Assembly (NCBI GenBank): GCA_002421685.1
Contig: DISB01000018.1
Location: 300,653-364,652 of the forward strand
Source of the DNA: Bacteroidetes bacterium UBA6221
Lineage (GTDB): Bacteria > Bacteroidota > Bacteroidia > Chitinophagales > Chitinophagaceae
Direction: 5' to 3'
DNA length: 64,000 nucleotides
Below the pieces are notes generated by a model. The model had not been told where the DNA came from. It made no database searches and saw only the letters and a program-made list of their open reading frames with translations. The first letter of the stretch is position 1. Every line of letters begins with the position of its first letter. The position numbers and the translations under genes were made by a program. Shown one piece after another: positions 1 to 7,911 of the stretch.

Positions 1-1
1 A

Positions 2-78
2 TGGTCGGGACGACAAGATTTGAACTTGCGACCCCACGCCCCCCAGACGTGTGCGCTACCGGGCTGCGCTACGTCCCG
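2..78 (-). tRNA. tRNA-Pro (anticodon GGG)
   Basis: The reverse complement folds as a 77-nt cloverleaf. The acceptor arm CGGGACG pairs with CGUCCCG, the D arm is GCGC/GCGC, and the anticodon stem CACGU/GCGUG encloses the loop CUGGGGG, giving anticodon GGG (Pro). The T loop is UUCAAAU. A genomic ACCA end is present, unlike the CAU tRNA at 13884-13957. It decodes CCC and CCU proline codons. Confidence 0.93.
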
Positions 79-166
79 AATTTCCGGTACTATTTCTTGC
101 CATTCTACAACTTGCCCGCTAAGGCAAGTGCCCCGCCCCGGCGGGGCTACGTCCCGAATTTCCGGT
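69..166. repeat. Direct repeat of the tRNA-Pro 5' end
   Basis: A 20-bp sequence that includes the first bases of tRNA-Pro and its upstream flank (69-88) recurs exactly at 147-166. Between the copies lies a GC-rich hairpin-prone segment (ccccgccccggcgggg at 131-146). Only the 5' end of the tRNA is duplicated, so this is not a second functional tRNA. A partial duplication or dispersed repeat is the simplest reading. Confidence 0.7.
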
Positions 167-211
167 TTGGGGAGGGCAAAGATAAGTGAAAAATATTCTT
201 TTCGCGAAGTA

Positions 212-808
212 TTAATGCAGGTTAGCCGAAATCAATCTCAAAAATTCCGAACGGGTTGCATTTACCTGGAACTGGCCGCTGAACGCCGATGTAGTGGTAA
301 TACTGTTTTGTTTTTGCACGCCGCGCATCATCATGCACAGGTGGTTGGCCTCTATTACCACGGCAACACCCAGCGGGTTAAGCGTTTCCTGGATAACATC
401 GAGTATCTGGTGGGTCATGCGCTCCTGCACCTGCAGGCGGCGCGCATAGCAGTCTACCACCCGGGCTATTTTGCTCAGGCCGGTGATATAACCGTTAGGG
501 ATATATGCTATATGCGCTTTACCAAAGAAGGGCAGCATATGATGTTCGCACATAGAATATAGCTCTATGTCTTTTACGATCACCATTTCGCTGTACGCTT
601 CGTGAAATTTGGCAGACTCGAGGATAGCTTTCGCATCCATTTTATAACCCTGTGTCAGGTATTGCATGGCTTTGGCTATGCGTTCAGGTGTTTTTTGCAG
701 GCCTTCCCTGTCGGGGTCTTCGCCTGCCTGCGATATGATGTTACGATAGCTTTCCTTCATGCTCTCAGTAACGTCATCGCAATATTCTTCCTTTTTTTTA
801 TACGACAT
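212..808 (-). CDS. folE: GTP cyclohydrolase I (FolE)
   Basis: This 198-residue protein matches the FolE family over its whole length. The enzyme converts GTP to 7,8-dihydroneopterin triphosphate, the first step of pterin and folate synthesis, in the cytoplasm. The zinc ligands are visible as Cys87 and His90 in YSMCEHH and Cys158 in NHLCMMMRG. The MRGVQKQ segment and the TTTSAF motif are typical. The start at MSYKKK lies 12 nt after the stop of the upstream PTPS-family gene (821-1231), so the two are almost certainly one operon, transcribed from the promoter at 1253-1286. No key residue is missing. Confidence 0.96.
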   Translation of the reverse strand: MSYKKKEEYCDDVTESMKESYRNIISQAGEDPDREGLQKTPERIAKAMQYLTQGYKMDAKAILESAKFHEAYSEMVIVKDIELYSMCEHHMLPFFGKAHIAYIPNGYITGLSKIARVVDCYARRLQVQERMTHQILDVIQETLNPLGVAVVIEANHLCMMMRGVQKQNSITTTSAFSGQFQVNATRSEFLRLISANLH

Positions 809-820
809 GAGTATGTGTGA

Positions 821-1231
821 TTAACCGTAATATTCTACATATATACGGGGAGTTTCCTGTAGTTTGATATGGTGCAGCATAGCGCCTTCTCTTTCAATAT
901 GGGGCTTCAACTCATTCCATATAGCGATCGCGAAGTTTTCGGCACTGGTAAATTTACCCCTCATAAACTCAACATCCATATTCAGGTTGCGATGGTCCAC
1001 CTGTTCTGTTATCACATTCTTTATCAGGTCTCCCAGTGTTTTGGCATTAAAGATAAACCCTGTTTCAGGATGCGGTTCACCTTTGATAGTCACCGAAAGT
1101 TCATAGTTATGGCCATGCCAGTTGGGGTTGGCGCATTTGCCGAAAACCTCAATATTCTTCTCCTCGCTCCATGCCTCGTTATACAATTTGTGGGCTGCAT
1201 TAAAATGCTCTACACGTGTCAGGTAAACCAT
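821..1231 (-). CDS. 6-pyruvoyl-tetrahydropterin synthase / 6-carboxytetrahydropterin synthase family (PTPS/QueD)
   Basis: This 136-residue protein has the PTPS/QueD fold signature. Zinc-binding His14 (NAAH) and His39/His41 (NWHGHNY) are present, with Cys33 as the likely nucleophile. Spacing from Cys33 to HGH is C-x5-HGH, the pattern described for true pyruvoyl-tetrahydropterin synthases (PTPS-II), whereas bacterial QueD enzymes usually show C-x3-HGH. It acts on dihydroneopterin triphosphate, the product of the adjacent folE, so the pair could make tetrahydrobiopterin-type cofactor rather than feeding only queuosine. Automatic annotation would probably say QueD. The family is certain; the exact product is less so. 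Confidence 0.9.
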   Translation of the reverse strand: MVYLTRVEHFNAAHKLYNEAWSEEKNIEVFGKCANPNWHGHNYELSVTIKGEPHPETGFIFNAKTLGDLIKNVITEQVDHRNLNMDVEFMRGKFTSAENFAIAIWNELKPHIEREGAMLHHIKLQETPRIYVEYYG

Positions 1232-1252
1232 TGTAAATTTTAATTAATCCTG

Positions 1253-1286
1253 CAAAATTAGGTTTACTGTAGCTTTTACACAAAAA
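1253..1286 (-). promoter_or_regulatory. Bacteroidota-type promoter for the pterin operon
   Basis: On the minus strand TAATTTTG (complement of 1253-1260) matches the -7 consensus TAnnTTTG. A TTTTTG (complement of 1281-1286) lies 20 nt upstream as the -33 element. It sits just ahead of the PTPS-family start at 1231. Confidence 0.55.
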
Positions 1287-1302
1287 TGTAGTTATTTGTA
1301 GT

Positions 1303-1986
1303 ATGAAAATACTGGTGACAGCGGCCACAGGGGCGGAAATGGCCCTATCAATAAAACACATAGCGGCATCTGTCCGGGAGGAAAACCCTATGGTTTTCCG
1401 AACGAAGGGGCATGAGATAGTTTTTGCGGTAACTGAGGTAGGCATGGTTGCAACGGCATATCATCTTACCAGATTATTGGCTGCAGTTAAGTATGATCTC
1501 GTCATACAAGTGGGTATTGCAGGCAGCTTCGACAGAAATATTCCATTGGGTGATACCTGCCTTGTGCGGAGCGACCGTTTTGCCGATATGGGCGCCGAAG
1601 ACGGAGAGACATATATAGATGTGTTCGACCTGGGGCTGGCAGATGCCAATGAACGGCCATTCACCGATAAAATACTTGAAAACCCATATAGGGAGGACCA
1701 GCTGGGAACGGGATTGAAGGAGGTGAAAGCCATTACCATGAACACAGTAACGGGTCACGAAGCTACCGCAAAACGACTTGACGGGGCGTATGGTTGTGAA
1801 TTGGAAAGCATGGAGGGGGCCGCCTTTCACTACGTATGCCTGCAGGAGCAGGTTATGTTTGTGCAGGTGAGAGCTGTATCTAATTATATAGAGCAACGAA
1901 ACAGGGCAGGTTGGCGAATAGATGAGGCGTTGGCAAATCTAAACGGGTGGCTGGTACGGTATTTAACAGCTAAAACTATGTTATGA
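1303..1986 (+). CDS. mqnB: Futalosine hydrolase (MqnB)
   Basis: This 227-residue protein belongs to the nucleoside phosphorylase/MTA-SAH nucleosidase fold. It has QVGIAGSF, a glycine-rich ligand loop, LVRSDRFADMGAED and the purine/ribose-binding ELESMEGAAF. In the futalosine pathway MqnB cleaves futalosine to dehypoxanthine futalosine and hypoxanthine on the way to menaquinone, the usual Bacteroidota respiratory quinone. Its length and the ADMGAED segment favour MqnB over MTA/SAH nucleosidase. Its stop overlaps the start of the next gene by 4 nt (ATGA), indicating translational coupling. A related nucleosidase is the main alternative. Confidence 0.88.
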   Translation: MKILVTAATGAEMALSIKHIAASVREENPMVFRTKGHEIVFAVTEVGMVATAYHLTRLLAAVKYDLVIQVGIAGSFDRNIPLGDTCLVRSDRFADMGAEDGETYIDVFDLGLADANERPFTDKILENPYREDQLGTGLKEVKAITMNTVTGHEATAKRLDGAYGCELESMEGAAFHYVCLQEQVMFVQVRAVSNYIEQRNRAGWRIDEALANLNGWLVRYLTAKTML

Positions 1987-2780
1987 GCTATGTAATACAA
2001 GGCGGGGAAGAAGGCAAGGCCAGGCTAAGCATATTGGGTCAGGCAATGAACCGGTATTCTATAGGGGCATTGGAGAAAGCGGGCCTGCAACCCGGCAGTA
2101 AGTGCCTGGATGCGGGTTGCGGCGGCGGAACCATGACCTATGCAATGGCAGAAATAGCCGGGTCTGGCGGGCATGTAACCGGTATCGATCATGACGTGGA
2201 AATTATCAGGTTGAATTTGCAGGAACTTGATACAAAACATGCTGGAAACGTGTCGTTCAGGCAAGGGGAGGTATATGACCTGCATGAAGTAGAGGAGTAC
2301 GATATGGCGTATGCTCGGTTCCTTTTGTCTCACCTTACCGACCCTGTGCTGGCCATTGCCAAAATAATGCACGCGCTGAAACCCGGTGGTTATTTTATAG
2401 CGGAGGACGTTCATTTTTCAGGACATTTTTGTTACCCGGCCAACGAGGCCTTTGAAACTTATGTGAAGTGGTATACAGAGGCCGTAGGCGCCAATGGGGG
2501 AGATGCAGAGTTTGGCGTTAAGCTTTATACTTATCTTGAAACTGCGGGGCTGACAGATATGCAAATGGAAATTGTGCAGCCTGCCGGTATCAGCGGCCCA
2601 GCCAAGCAAATGAGCCTGGTTACATTAGAAAAGATAAAGAATTCGGTGCTGGCCAATGATATTACTTCCGAAGAAGAATTTACAAGAATCGTTGGCGAGC
2701 TGCGTGCCTACACTGAAAATCGCGAATCAATCATCAGCATGCCGCGGATATTCCAGGTATGGGGGAGAAAACCTTTCTGA
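1983..2780 (+). CDS. Class I SAM-dependent methyltransferase
   Basis: This 265-residue cytoplasmic protein has a Rossmann methyltransferase core. Motif I is LDAGCGGGT at residues 42-50, the acidic motif II is VTGIDHD, and a motif IV-like region is YDMAYARFLLSHL. The substrate cannot be told from sequence. The 4-nt ATGA overlap with mqnB suggests the two are co-translated, which could place it in quinone metabolism. However, it lacks the signatures needed to call it MenG/UbiE, so a small-molecule methyltransferase of unknown target is the safe call. Confidence 0.85.
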   Translation: MSYVIQGGEEGKARLSILGQAMNRYSIGALEKAGLQPGSKCLDAGCGGGTMTYAMAEIAGSGGHVTGIDHDVEIIRLNLQELDTKHAGNVSFRQGEVYDLHEVEEYDMAYARFLLSHLTDPVLAIAKIMHALKPGGYFIAEDVHFSGHFCYPANEAFETYVKWYTEAVGANGGDAEFGVKLYTYLETAGLTDMQMEIVQPAGISGPAKQMSLVTLEKIKNSVLANDITSEEEFTRIVGELRAYTENRESIISMPRIFQVWGRKPF

Positions 2781-2888
2781 CATATTAAAAAATTAAAATT
2801 CTGGTTTTTTTAACCAATTCACCTCTATTATTTGTAAGATAAAAAATATATCTTGGCTGCTTGTATGTAATTCAGGTAAGTCAAAATA

Positions 2889-2919
2889 TTTGGATGCTGT
2901 AGTATCTTAATTAATTTTG
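2889..2919 (+). promoter_or_regulatory. Bacteroidota-type promoter upstream of the DUF3276 gene
   Basis: TTTG at 2889-2892 and TAATTTTG at 2912-2919 match the -33 and -7 elements with a 19-nt spacer. They lie 41 nt ahead of the GTG start at 2961. Confidence 0.6.
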
Positions 2920-2960
2920 TTACCACTCTAAAACATTAAAACTTAAACAAAAAAAGAACT

Positions 2961-3428
2961 GTGGCGTACGAAAACAAAAACTTCAGCGACAACCGCAACA
3001 ACGAAAGTATTTACAGCAAGCGGATCAGGGCAGGGAAAAGAAGGACGTATTTCTTCGATGTAAGGTCAACTCGCGGGAATGACTATTTCATCACTATTAC
3101 CGAGAGCAAGAAAAGGTTTGACGATAATGGCTATGAGCGGCATAAGATGTTCCTGTACAAGGAAGACTTCAACAAATTCATCAATGCTCTGACGGAAACT
3201 GTTGACTATGTAAAGACCGAGCTGATGCCCGATTTCGATTTCGATGCTTTCAACCACGACAACGAGGAAGGCGAGGGGGCTGAAGGTGAATACACATCAT
3301 CGGCCAGTAATAGCTATGCCGCTGCGTCGGCACCTGTGCAGGAAACCAGGGTGAGCGAACCGGAACCTGAAACATCTGCGGTGACATCTGCCAACGACGA
3401 TACCGCCGTTGACGACTGGAAAATTTAA
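2961..3428 (+). CDS. DUF3276 / PUR-alpha-like nucleic-acid-binding protein
   Basis: This 155-residue protein has a conserved core at about residues 18-90. It includes YSKRIRAGKRRTYFFDVR, an FITITESKKR strand and HKMFLYKEDF, as in the bacterial single-repeat PUR-alpha family that binds single-stranded DNA or RNA. The last 60 residues are an acidic, Ala/Ser/Thr-rich, probably disordered tail. The start is GTG at 2961; no in-frame ATG lies near. A promoter lies upstream and a strong bidirectional terminator downstream, so it is monocistronic. Family recognition is confident; the cellular role is not established. Confidence 0.85.
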   Translation: MAYENKNFSDNRNNESIYSKRIRAGKRRTYFFDVRSTRGNDYFITITESKKRFDDNGYERHKMFLYKEDFNKFINALTETVDYVKTELMPDFDFDAFNHDNEEGEGAEGEYTSSASNSYAAASAPVQETRVSEPEPETSAVTSANDDTAVDDWKI

Positions 3429-3450
3429 GACAGGTAATAAATGATATAAA

Positions 3451-3482
3451 AAAAGCCGTCCGGTAATACCGCGACGGCTTTT
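3451..3482. terminator. Bidirectional rho-independent terminator
   Basis: A perfect 10-bp stem, AAAAGCCGTC (3451-3460) with GACGGCTTTT (3473-3482), has A and T tracts on its two sides. It separates the convergent DUF3276 and DUF3098 genes. Confidence 0.85.
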
Positions 3483-3503
3483 GAATTTCTATCAACTTAT
3501 GTA

Positions 3504-3794
3504 TTAATTGTTATCTGTCCCTGCAGCGGGCTTTTTCATAATGGCATATATCTCCACAGCAAAGCCTATCAATATCATTAGCGGGGCGATAGTAACCCTC
3601 GCGGTACTGTATATTTCGTCGTAGTTGAATTTGGTAGGGTCGTCTGATTTGCCGCCCGACATCAGCATAAAGCCTATCACCACCAGGATGACACCGGCCA
3701 GCATCCAGATATAATTGCTCTTGTCGAACAGGAAATCCTGTGACTGAGTACTTTGTTTTTGCGCGGGGGCTGTTGTGCTTTTGTTTTTAGACAT
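3504..3794 (-). CDS. DUF3098 family membrane protein
   Basis: This 96-residue protein has two predicted membrane helices (about residues 29-46 and 69-87). It shows the family pattern FLFDKSNYIWMLAG...GFMLMSGGKSDDPTKFN followed by an S-x-R-x-x-x-AP helix. It lies 24 nt downstream of ftsX in the same orientation, the usual placement of DUF3098 in Bacteroidota, and so probably belongs to the cell-envelope or division gene set. Its molecular function is unknown. The N terminus is short, polar and likely cytoplasmic. Confidence 0.85.
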   Translation of the reverse strand: MSKNKSTTAPAQKQSTQSQDFLFDKSNYIWMLAGVILVVIGFMLMSGGKSDDPTKFNYDEIYSTARVTIAPLMILIGFAVEIYAIMKKPAAGTDNN

Positions 3795-3818
3795 AATAGC
3801 AATATTACTTAAACAATT

Positions 3819-4676
3819 TTAATAAAGATCATCTACGTGCATTTTCAGGTATTTCAGCACTGACCTGTGGGTGCTGACTGCCGAAATCAATATACCTAAT
3901 ACGATCATGCTGAGCATGAGCAGGGCTATAGATGAGGTTTTGTGCAATATTTTGAGCGATGGCAACAGGCTTTCGGCGTAGGTTATTACAATCCACAAGC
4001 CGGCCATAGCGATGACCCCGCTGATAAGACCGTTGAGTATAGCCCGGCGGTCGAAGGGGCGGGTAATGAACCAGCGGGTGGCCCCTACCATCTGCATGGT
4101 CTTTATAAGGAAACGGTTGCTGAACATAGCCAGGCGGACAGTGTTGTCTATCAGGATTACCACTACTACAAACAAAAGCAAGGCTATGGAGCCCAGTATA
4201 ATGCCTATTTTGCGGAAGTTGTTGTTCATATTATCCACAATGATGTTGGGATAAGACACATCGCGGACGATATTGCTTTGCATGATGAATTGCTTTATTT
4301 CATCCAGGCTTTGAGGGTTTACATAGCCTGCCTTCAGGTTGAGCACTATAGAAGGATAGAGCGGGTTGAAGTCCAGCAGTTCGGTAAAGTCTTCGCCGCC
4401 GGCCTCAAAGAAGTTTTGTGCTGCTTCTTCCTTAGATATTACCTGCGTCTTTTTTACAAAAGGCTGCTGTTCTAATACCGCGTTCAGTTTCATCATCATC
4501 TCTTCGCGGGTATTGTCGTGCAGTATCACCTCCACCTGTACATCCTCTTTGAACACCCTGGTGAGTGTCCGTCCGTTCAGAACCAGCCACCCCAGTGTAC
4601 CCAGCAGGAACAATACAAGTGAAATGCCGACGATGGCGTATATATATGAAGGTTTTGCTTTCTTGTTGCTTGCCAT
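3819..4676 (-). CDS. ftsX: Cell division protein FtsX
   Basis: This 285-residue protein is the FtsX permease-like subunit that works with the ATPase FtsE to control septal peptidoglycan hydrolases at the inner membrane. There is one N-terminal membrane helix (SYIYAIVGISLVLFLLGTLG) and a periplasmic extracellular loop with the VEVILHDNT and VKKTQVISKEEA segments. A C-terminal FtsX domain with three helices includes the MQMVGATRWFI motif. The ATG at 4676 (MASNKKAKPSY) is preferred over an upstream in-frame ATG at 4709, which would add an atypical 11-residue extension. ftsE is not adjacent in this window. The DUF3098 gene follows 24 nt later. Confidence 0.92.
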   Translation of the reverse strand: MASNKKAKPSYIYAIVGISLVLFLLGTLGWLVLNGRTLTRVFKEDVQVEVILHDNTREEMMMKLNAVLEQQPFVKKTQVISKEEAAQNFFEAGGEDFTELLDFNPLYPSIVLNLKAGYVNPQSLDEIKQFIMQSNIVRDVSYPNIIVDNMNNNFRKIGIILGSIALLLFVVVVILIDNTVRLAMFSNRFLIKTMQMVGATRWFITRPFDRRAILNGLISGVIAMAGLWIVITYAESLLPSLKILHKTSSIALLMLSMIVLGILISAVSTHRSVLKYLKMHVDDLY

Positions 4677-4787
4677 AATCCTGAATTGCCAAAAGTATAA
4701 AATTAACAACAGAAATAAAGTGGGGACAGGTTGTCCTGTTTATTTTAACAAAATCTCATTTCAACAGGTTGTGTCATACGGCTATCA

Positions 4788-5945
4788 GTGCGATTGAGTA
4801 TCTTAGCCGCATACGAGAAATATATGCAGGACCTGAGACATTTTTTTACAGAGCAACATTTTATAGAGACCGTCCCCGATGGCAGCTACGAACCGATGCA
4901 ATGGGGCGCCAATATACGCTATGCCATAGGCGATGATTTTGACTGGGAAGAGGCGGACATAGTGATAGTAGGCTGCGGCGGATATGACAGCGACGCAAGC
5001 AACGCAGGCCCCGATGCCATACGCGCCGAGCTATACAAAATGTATGGCTGGCACAGCAATATAAAAATAGCCGATGCGGGCAATATACTGAAAGGCGCCA
5101 GGACCAGGGATACTTTGGCAGCGCTGAGGACGGTGCTGGCCGAGTTGCGCCAGGCCGGCAAGACCGTGTTGGTGCTGGGTGGTCCGCACGACCTGACCAT
5201 GCAGCAATACGAAGCCTTTAAAAAATCGGAGCAACTGACACATGCAACAGTGACCGATATGCTGATAGATATGGACGATACAGAGGAGGTAACAGCACGC
5301 AGTTTCCTGATGGACATGCTGACCGGGCAGCCTAACTTTATCCGGCATTATAACCATATCGGTTTCCAGAGTTATTATGTACACCCCAAGATATTGGAGA
5401 CGCTGGACAAGTTGAGGTTCGATTTCTTTCGCCTGGGAGTGGTGCGCGAGCATATAGAAGACATGGAGCCTGTTTTGCGCGCCAGCCATATGTATAGCTT
5501 CGACATGAACGCCATCAGGCATAGTGACGCGCCGGCCAATATTAATGGCTCACCCAATGGTTTTACCGGCGATGAGGCCTGCCAGTTGATGCGTTATGCA
5601 GGTATGGCCCCGGACATGTCATCGGTGGGGATATACGGATACAACCCGGCTGACGATGTGCACAACATGACCGCACGGCAGATAGCACAAATGATATGGT
5701 ACTTTATAGACGGCTGCTACATACGCAAGAACGAAGCCGTACTTACCGACCAGGAAGAGTACTTCACGTTCAACGTCAGGTTTACCGAGATAGAAACTGT
5801 GTTTCTGAAGAGCAAGCGCACCAACAGGTGGTGGATGCAACTGCCCGACCACTCGTTCATACCCTGCTCGTACAAAGACTACCAGATGGCAAGTACGGGA
5901 GATATACCCGAACGCTGGCTGCGTGCGCAGGAGCGGCTGGTGTAG
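4788..5945 (+). CDS. Arginase/formimidoylglutamase-fold protein with degenerate metal site
   Basis: This 385-residue protein has the ureohydrolase fold pattern, with VLGGPHDLT at about residues 129-137, LIDMDDTEE at 159-167 and SFDMN at 237-241. Catalytic members bind two Mn ions through GGDH, DAHxD and SFDxDxxDP. Here His134, Asp161 and Asp239 remain, but the DAHxD His is Asp163, its last Asp is Thr165 and the second Asp of SFDxD is Asn241. It is therefore probably not a normal arginase, agmatinase or HutG, and may be a non-catalytic homologue of the kind often annotated formimidoylglutamase in Bacteroidota. The GTG at 4788 is used; the ATG at 4824 is an alternative start. Confidence 0.75.
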   Translation: MRLSILAAYEKYMQDLRHFFTEQHFIETVPDGSYEPMQWGANIRYAIGDDFDWEEADIVIVGCGGYDSDASNAGPDAIRAELYKMYGWHSNIKIADAGNILKGARTRDTLAALRTVLAELRQAGKTVLVLGGPHDLTMQQYEAFKKSEQLTHATVTDMLIDMDDTEEVTARSFLMDMLTGQPNFIRHYNHIGFQSYYVHPKILETLDKLRFDFFRLGVVREHIEDMEPVLRASHMYSFDMNAIRHSDAPANINGSPNGFTGDEACQLMRYAGMAPDMSSVGIYGYNPADDVHNMTARQIAQMIWYFIDGCYIRKNEAVLTDQEEYFTFNVRFTEIETVFLKSKRTNRWWMQLPDHSFIPCSYKDYQMASTGDIPERWLRAQERLV

Positions 5946-6655
5946 GCCCCTCTGGCTCCCCCCTGGGGAGGATATTTTGTGCGACCTGCATTGTATTAAT
6001 TAAAAATTGTTTTGTTCCATATTGATGCCAGGAAAATGATAATTGTAAGATTGGCATCAATTCTTATTAAGATACTGATTGTCAACATTTTATTTGTTCC
6101 GGAATCGTGCGTATCATCCCGCATTGTAACAAAACGTAACCGGCCAGGAAAAATCCCGAATGGTTTGACATATGGGGATTGTTTAGCGCGAGAGGCCCCT
6201 CTATCTCCCCTAAAGGGGATGACTAAGTAACCGAAAAATGTTCCGTTTTTTTCAAATTCACGATTGTCCAGCGCGAGTATTCCACCCCCGTCCGCAAGCG
6301 GACACCCCCGCCGGCGGGGGACATGCGTTTTTGTTGCCAAAATGATGCCGGAAATTTGGGTTTAAATTTCGGAACATTTTTACTCCCTGTATAACCCCTG
6401 GTTACAGAGCGGGCTGAAATGCTTAGCGGTAATTCATGGTTTTCAAAGAGCTTCGGTTCAGCCTTTTGGGAAAAGGATGATATGCACAAATATACTTAAA
6501 ATTGTTTATTTTATCAAATTTAAATTCTGCGCGAGTTGGCCCCTAAATCCCCCTTTGCGGGGTGCTCTACTATTTACCACAATCATGTGCAGGTATTCAT
6601 CATTGTCCACAAAAACACAAATCCCCTGAAAGAGGATATTACCGACAAATTACCC
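5946..6655. repeat. Repeat-rich intergenic region
   Basis: About 700 nt with no convincing gene. It contains a 10-bp inverted repeat (attgatgcca at 6021-6030, tggcatcaat at 6052-6061) and GC-rich palindromes (gtccgcaagcggac near 6281-6294, then cccccgccggcggggg at 6305-6320). Three segments of the type gcgag-ggcccct-cccc lie near 5948, 6188 and 6531. The TGATGCC-GGAAA motif at 6021-6034 and 6341-6355 also occurs at 30659-30790. Short open frames here are products of the repeats. Confidence 0.6.
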
Positions 6656-6663
6656 TAATTTTG
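6656..6663 (+). promoter_or_regulatory. Candidate -7 element for hflX
   Basis: TAATTTTG at 6656-6663 matches TAnnTTTG and lies 22 nt upstream of the hflX ATG. No clear -33 TTTG is visible at the right distance, so this is a weaker call. Confidence 0.4.
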
Positions 6664-6685
6664 CATTTCAGCCATTCCCACGGGG

Positions 6686-7888
6686 ATGGCTTCTTTGTCT
6701 ATGATTGAACAGAAGAGCATTATTAACAACGATGAAACTGCGGTATTGGTAGGACTGATACATAAGCAGCAGACGGAAGAGCAGGCGCAGGAGTACCTGG
6801 ACGAACTGGCATTCCTGGCAGAGACCGCGGGGGCTAAAGCCGTAAAGACCTTTACCCAACGATTGCCGCATCCCGACAACCGGACTTTTGTAGGAAAGGG
6901 TAAGCTGGAAGAGATAAGGGATTATGTGCAGAGCAAGGGCGTGAAGCTGGTGATATTTGACGACGAGCTGAACGGCTCGCAACTGAGCAATATCGAAAAA
7001 GAGCTGAAGGTAAAGACTATAGACCGCAGCGACCTGATATTAGACATCTTCGCCGCAAGGGCCAAGACCGCGCAGGCCAAGGTACAGGTAGAACTGGCGC
7101 AATATCAGTATATATTGCCCCGGCTGCGTGGTATGTGGAAACACCTGGAGCGACAGGCCGGTGGTATCGGTACGCGTGGGCCGGGTGAAACAGAGATAGA
7201 GACCGACCGCCGTATAGTAAAGGACAAGATAAACCTCTTACGCAAACGCCTGGCCACTATTGACAAGCAAAGCGAAACACAACGTAAAGAACGGGGCACT
7301 TATATACGCGTAGCGCTGGTGGGCTATACCAACGTGGGCAAGAGCACCATCATGACACTGCTGAGCAAGTCGGAAGTCTTTGCAGAAAATAAACTGTTTG
7401 CCACGCTGGACACTACCACGCGGAAAATAGTGTATGAGCAAACGCCCTTCCTGCTGAGCGACACCGTAGGATTCATACGTAAGCTGCCGCACCACCTGGT
7501 AGAGAGTTTTAAAAGTACGCTGGACGAGGTGCGCGAGGCCGACCTGCTGCTGCATGTGGTAGATATATCGCACCCCGGCTACGAAGACCAGATGGCGGTA
7601 GTGAACAAAACCCTGCAAGAGATAGGCGCATTCGACAAGCCGATGCTTACTGTATTCAACAAGCTGGACCTGTACGAAGAAAAAGTGTTTGACCCCTGGC
7701 TGGATGAAGAAGTAAAGCAAGACCTGATGAACCAACTGATGAAGCGCTGGGAAACACTGACCAATGGCAATTGTGTATTCATTTCAGCAATAGAAAAGCG
7801 GAACATAGACCAGTTTCGCGATACGATACTGGGTAAGGTAAAGGCGCTGTATAAAGAACGGTATCCTTATATGACGCAGTTTTATTGA
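6686..7888 (+). CDS. hflX: GTPase HflX
   Basis: This 400-residue protein is HflX, a ribosome-associated GTPase that splits or rescues 50S/70S ribosomes under stress. The N-terminal HflX domain has TFVGKGKLEE at about residue 67 and the RSDLILDIFAARAKTAQAK helix. A glycine-rich GGIGTRGPGETEIETDRR linker follows. In the G domain, G1 is GYTNVGKS (213-220), G3 is DTVGF and G4 is NKLD. A second ATG at codon 6 is an alternative start. The stop codon lies inside a 13-bp inverted repeat shared with the convergent neighbour. All GTPase motifs are intact. Confidence 0.95.
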   Translation: MASLSMIEQKSIINNDETAVLVGLIHKQQTEEQAQEYLDELAFLAETAGAKAVKTFTQRLPHPDNRTFVGKGKLEEIRDYVQSKGVKLVIFDDELNGSQLSNIEKELKVKTIDRSDLILDIFAARAKTAQAKVQVELAQYQYILPRLRGMWKHLERQAGGIGTRGPGETEIETDRRIVKDKINLLRKRLATIDKQSETQRKERGTYIRVALVGYTNVGKSTIMTLLSKSEVFAENKLFATLDTTTRKIVYEQTPFLLSDTVGFIRKLPHHLVESFKSTLDEVREADLLLHVVDISHPGYEDQMAVVNKTLQEIGAFDKPMLTVFNKLDLYEEKVFDPWLDEEVKQDLMNQLMKRWETLTNGNCVFISAIEKRNIDQFRDTILGKVKALYKERYPYMTQFY

Positions 7889-7911
7889 TAGTATCATTTG
7901 ATACTATCAAT
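7884..7911. repeat. 13-bp inverted repeat at convergent gene ends
   Basis: ATTGATAGTATCA (7884-7896) and TGATACTATCAAT (7899-7911) are perfect arms with a 2-nt spacer. The hflX stop (7886-7888) is in one arm. The opposing gene's stop (7911-7913) begins at the last base of the other. There is no T tract, so it is not a standard terminator. Confidence 0.8.

Noticed and set aside
20..562. Long plus-strand frame opposite folE and over tRNA-Pro
   Set aside because: Antisense of the clear folE gene and of a tRNA; no family resemblance.
5946..6655. Short open frames between the ureohydrolase-like gene and hflX
   Set aside because: They translate GC-rich palindromes and dispersed repeats, with no consistent coding signal.
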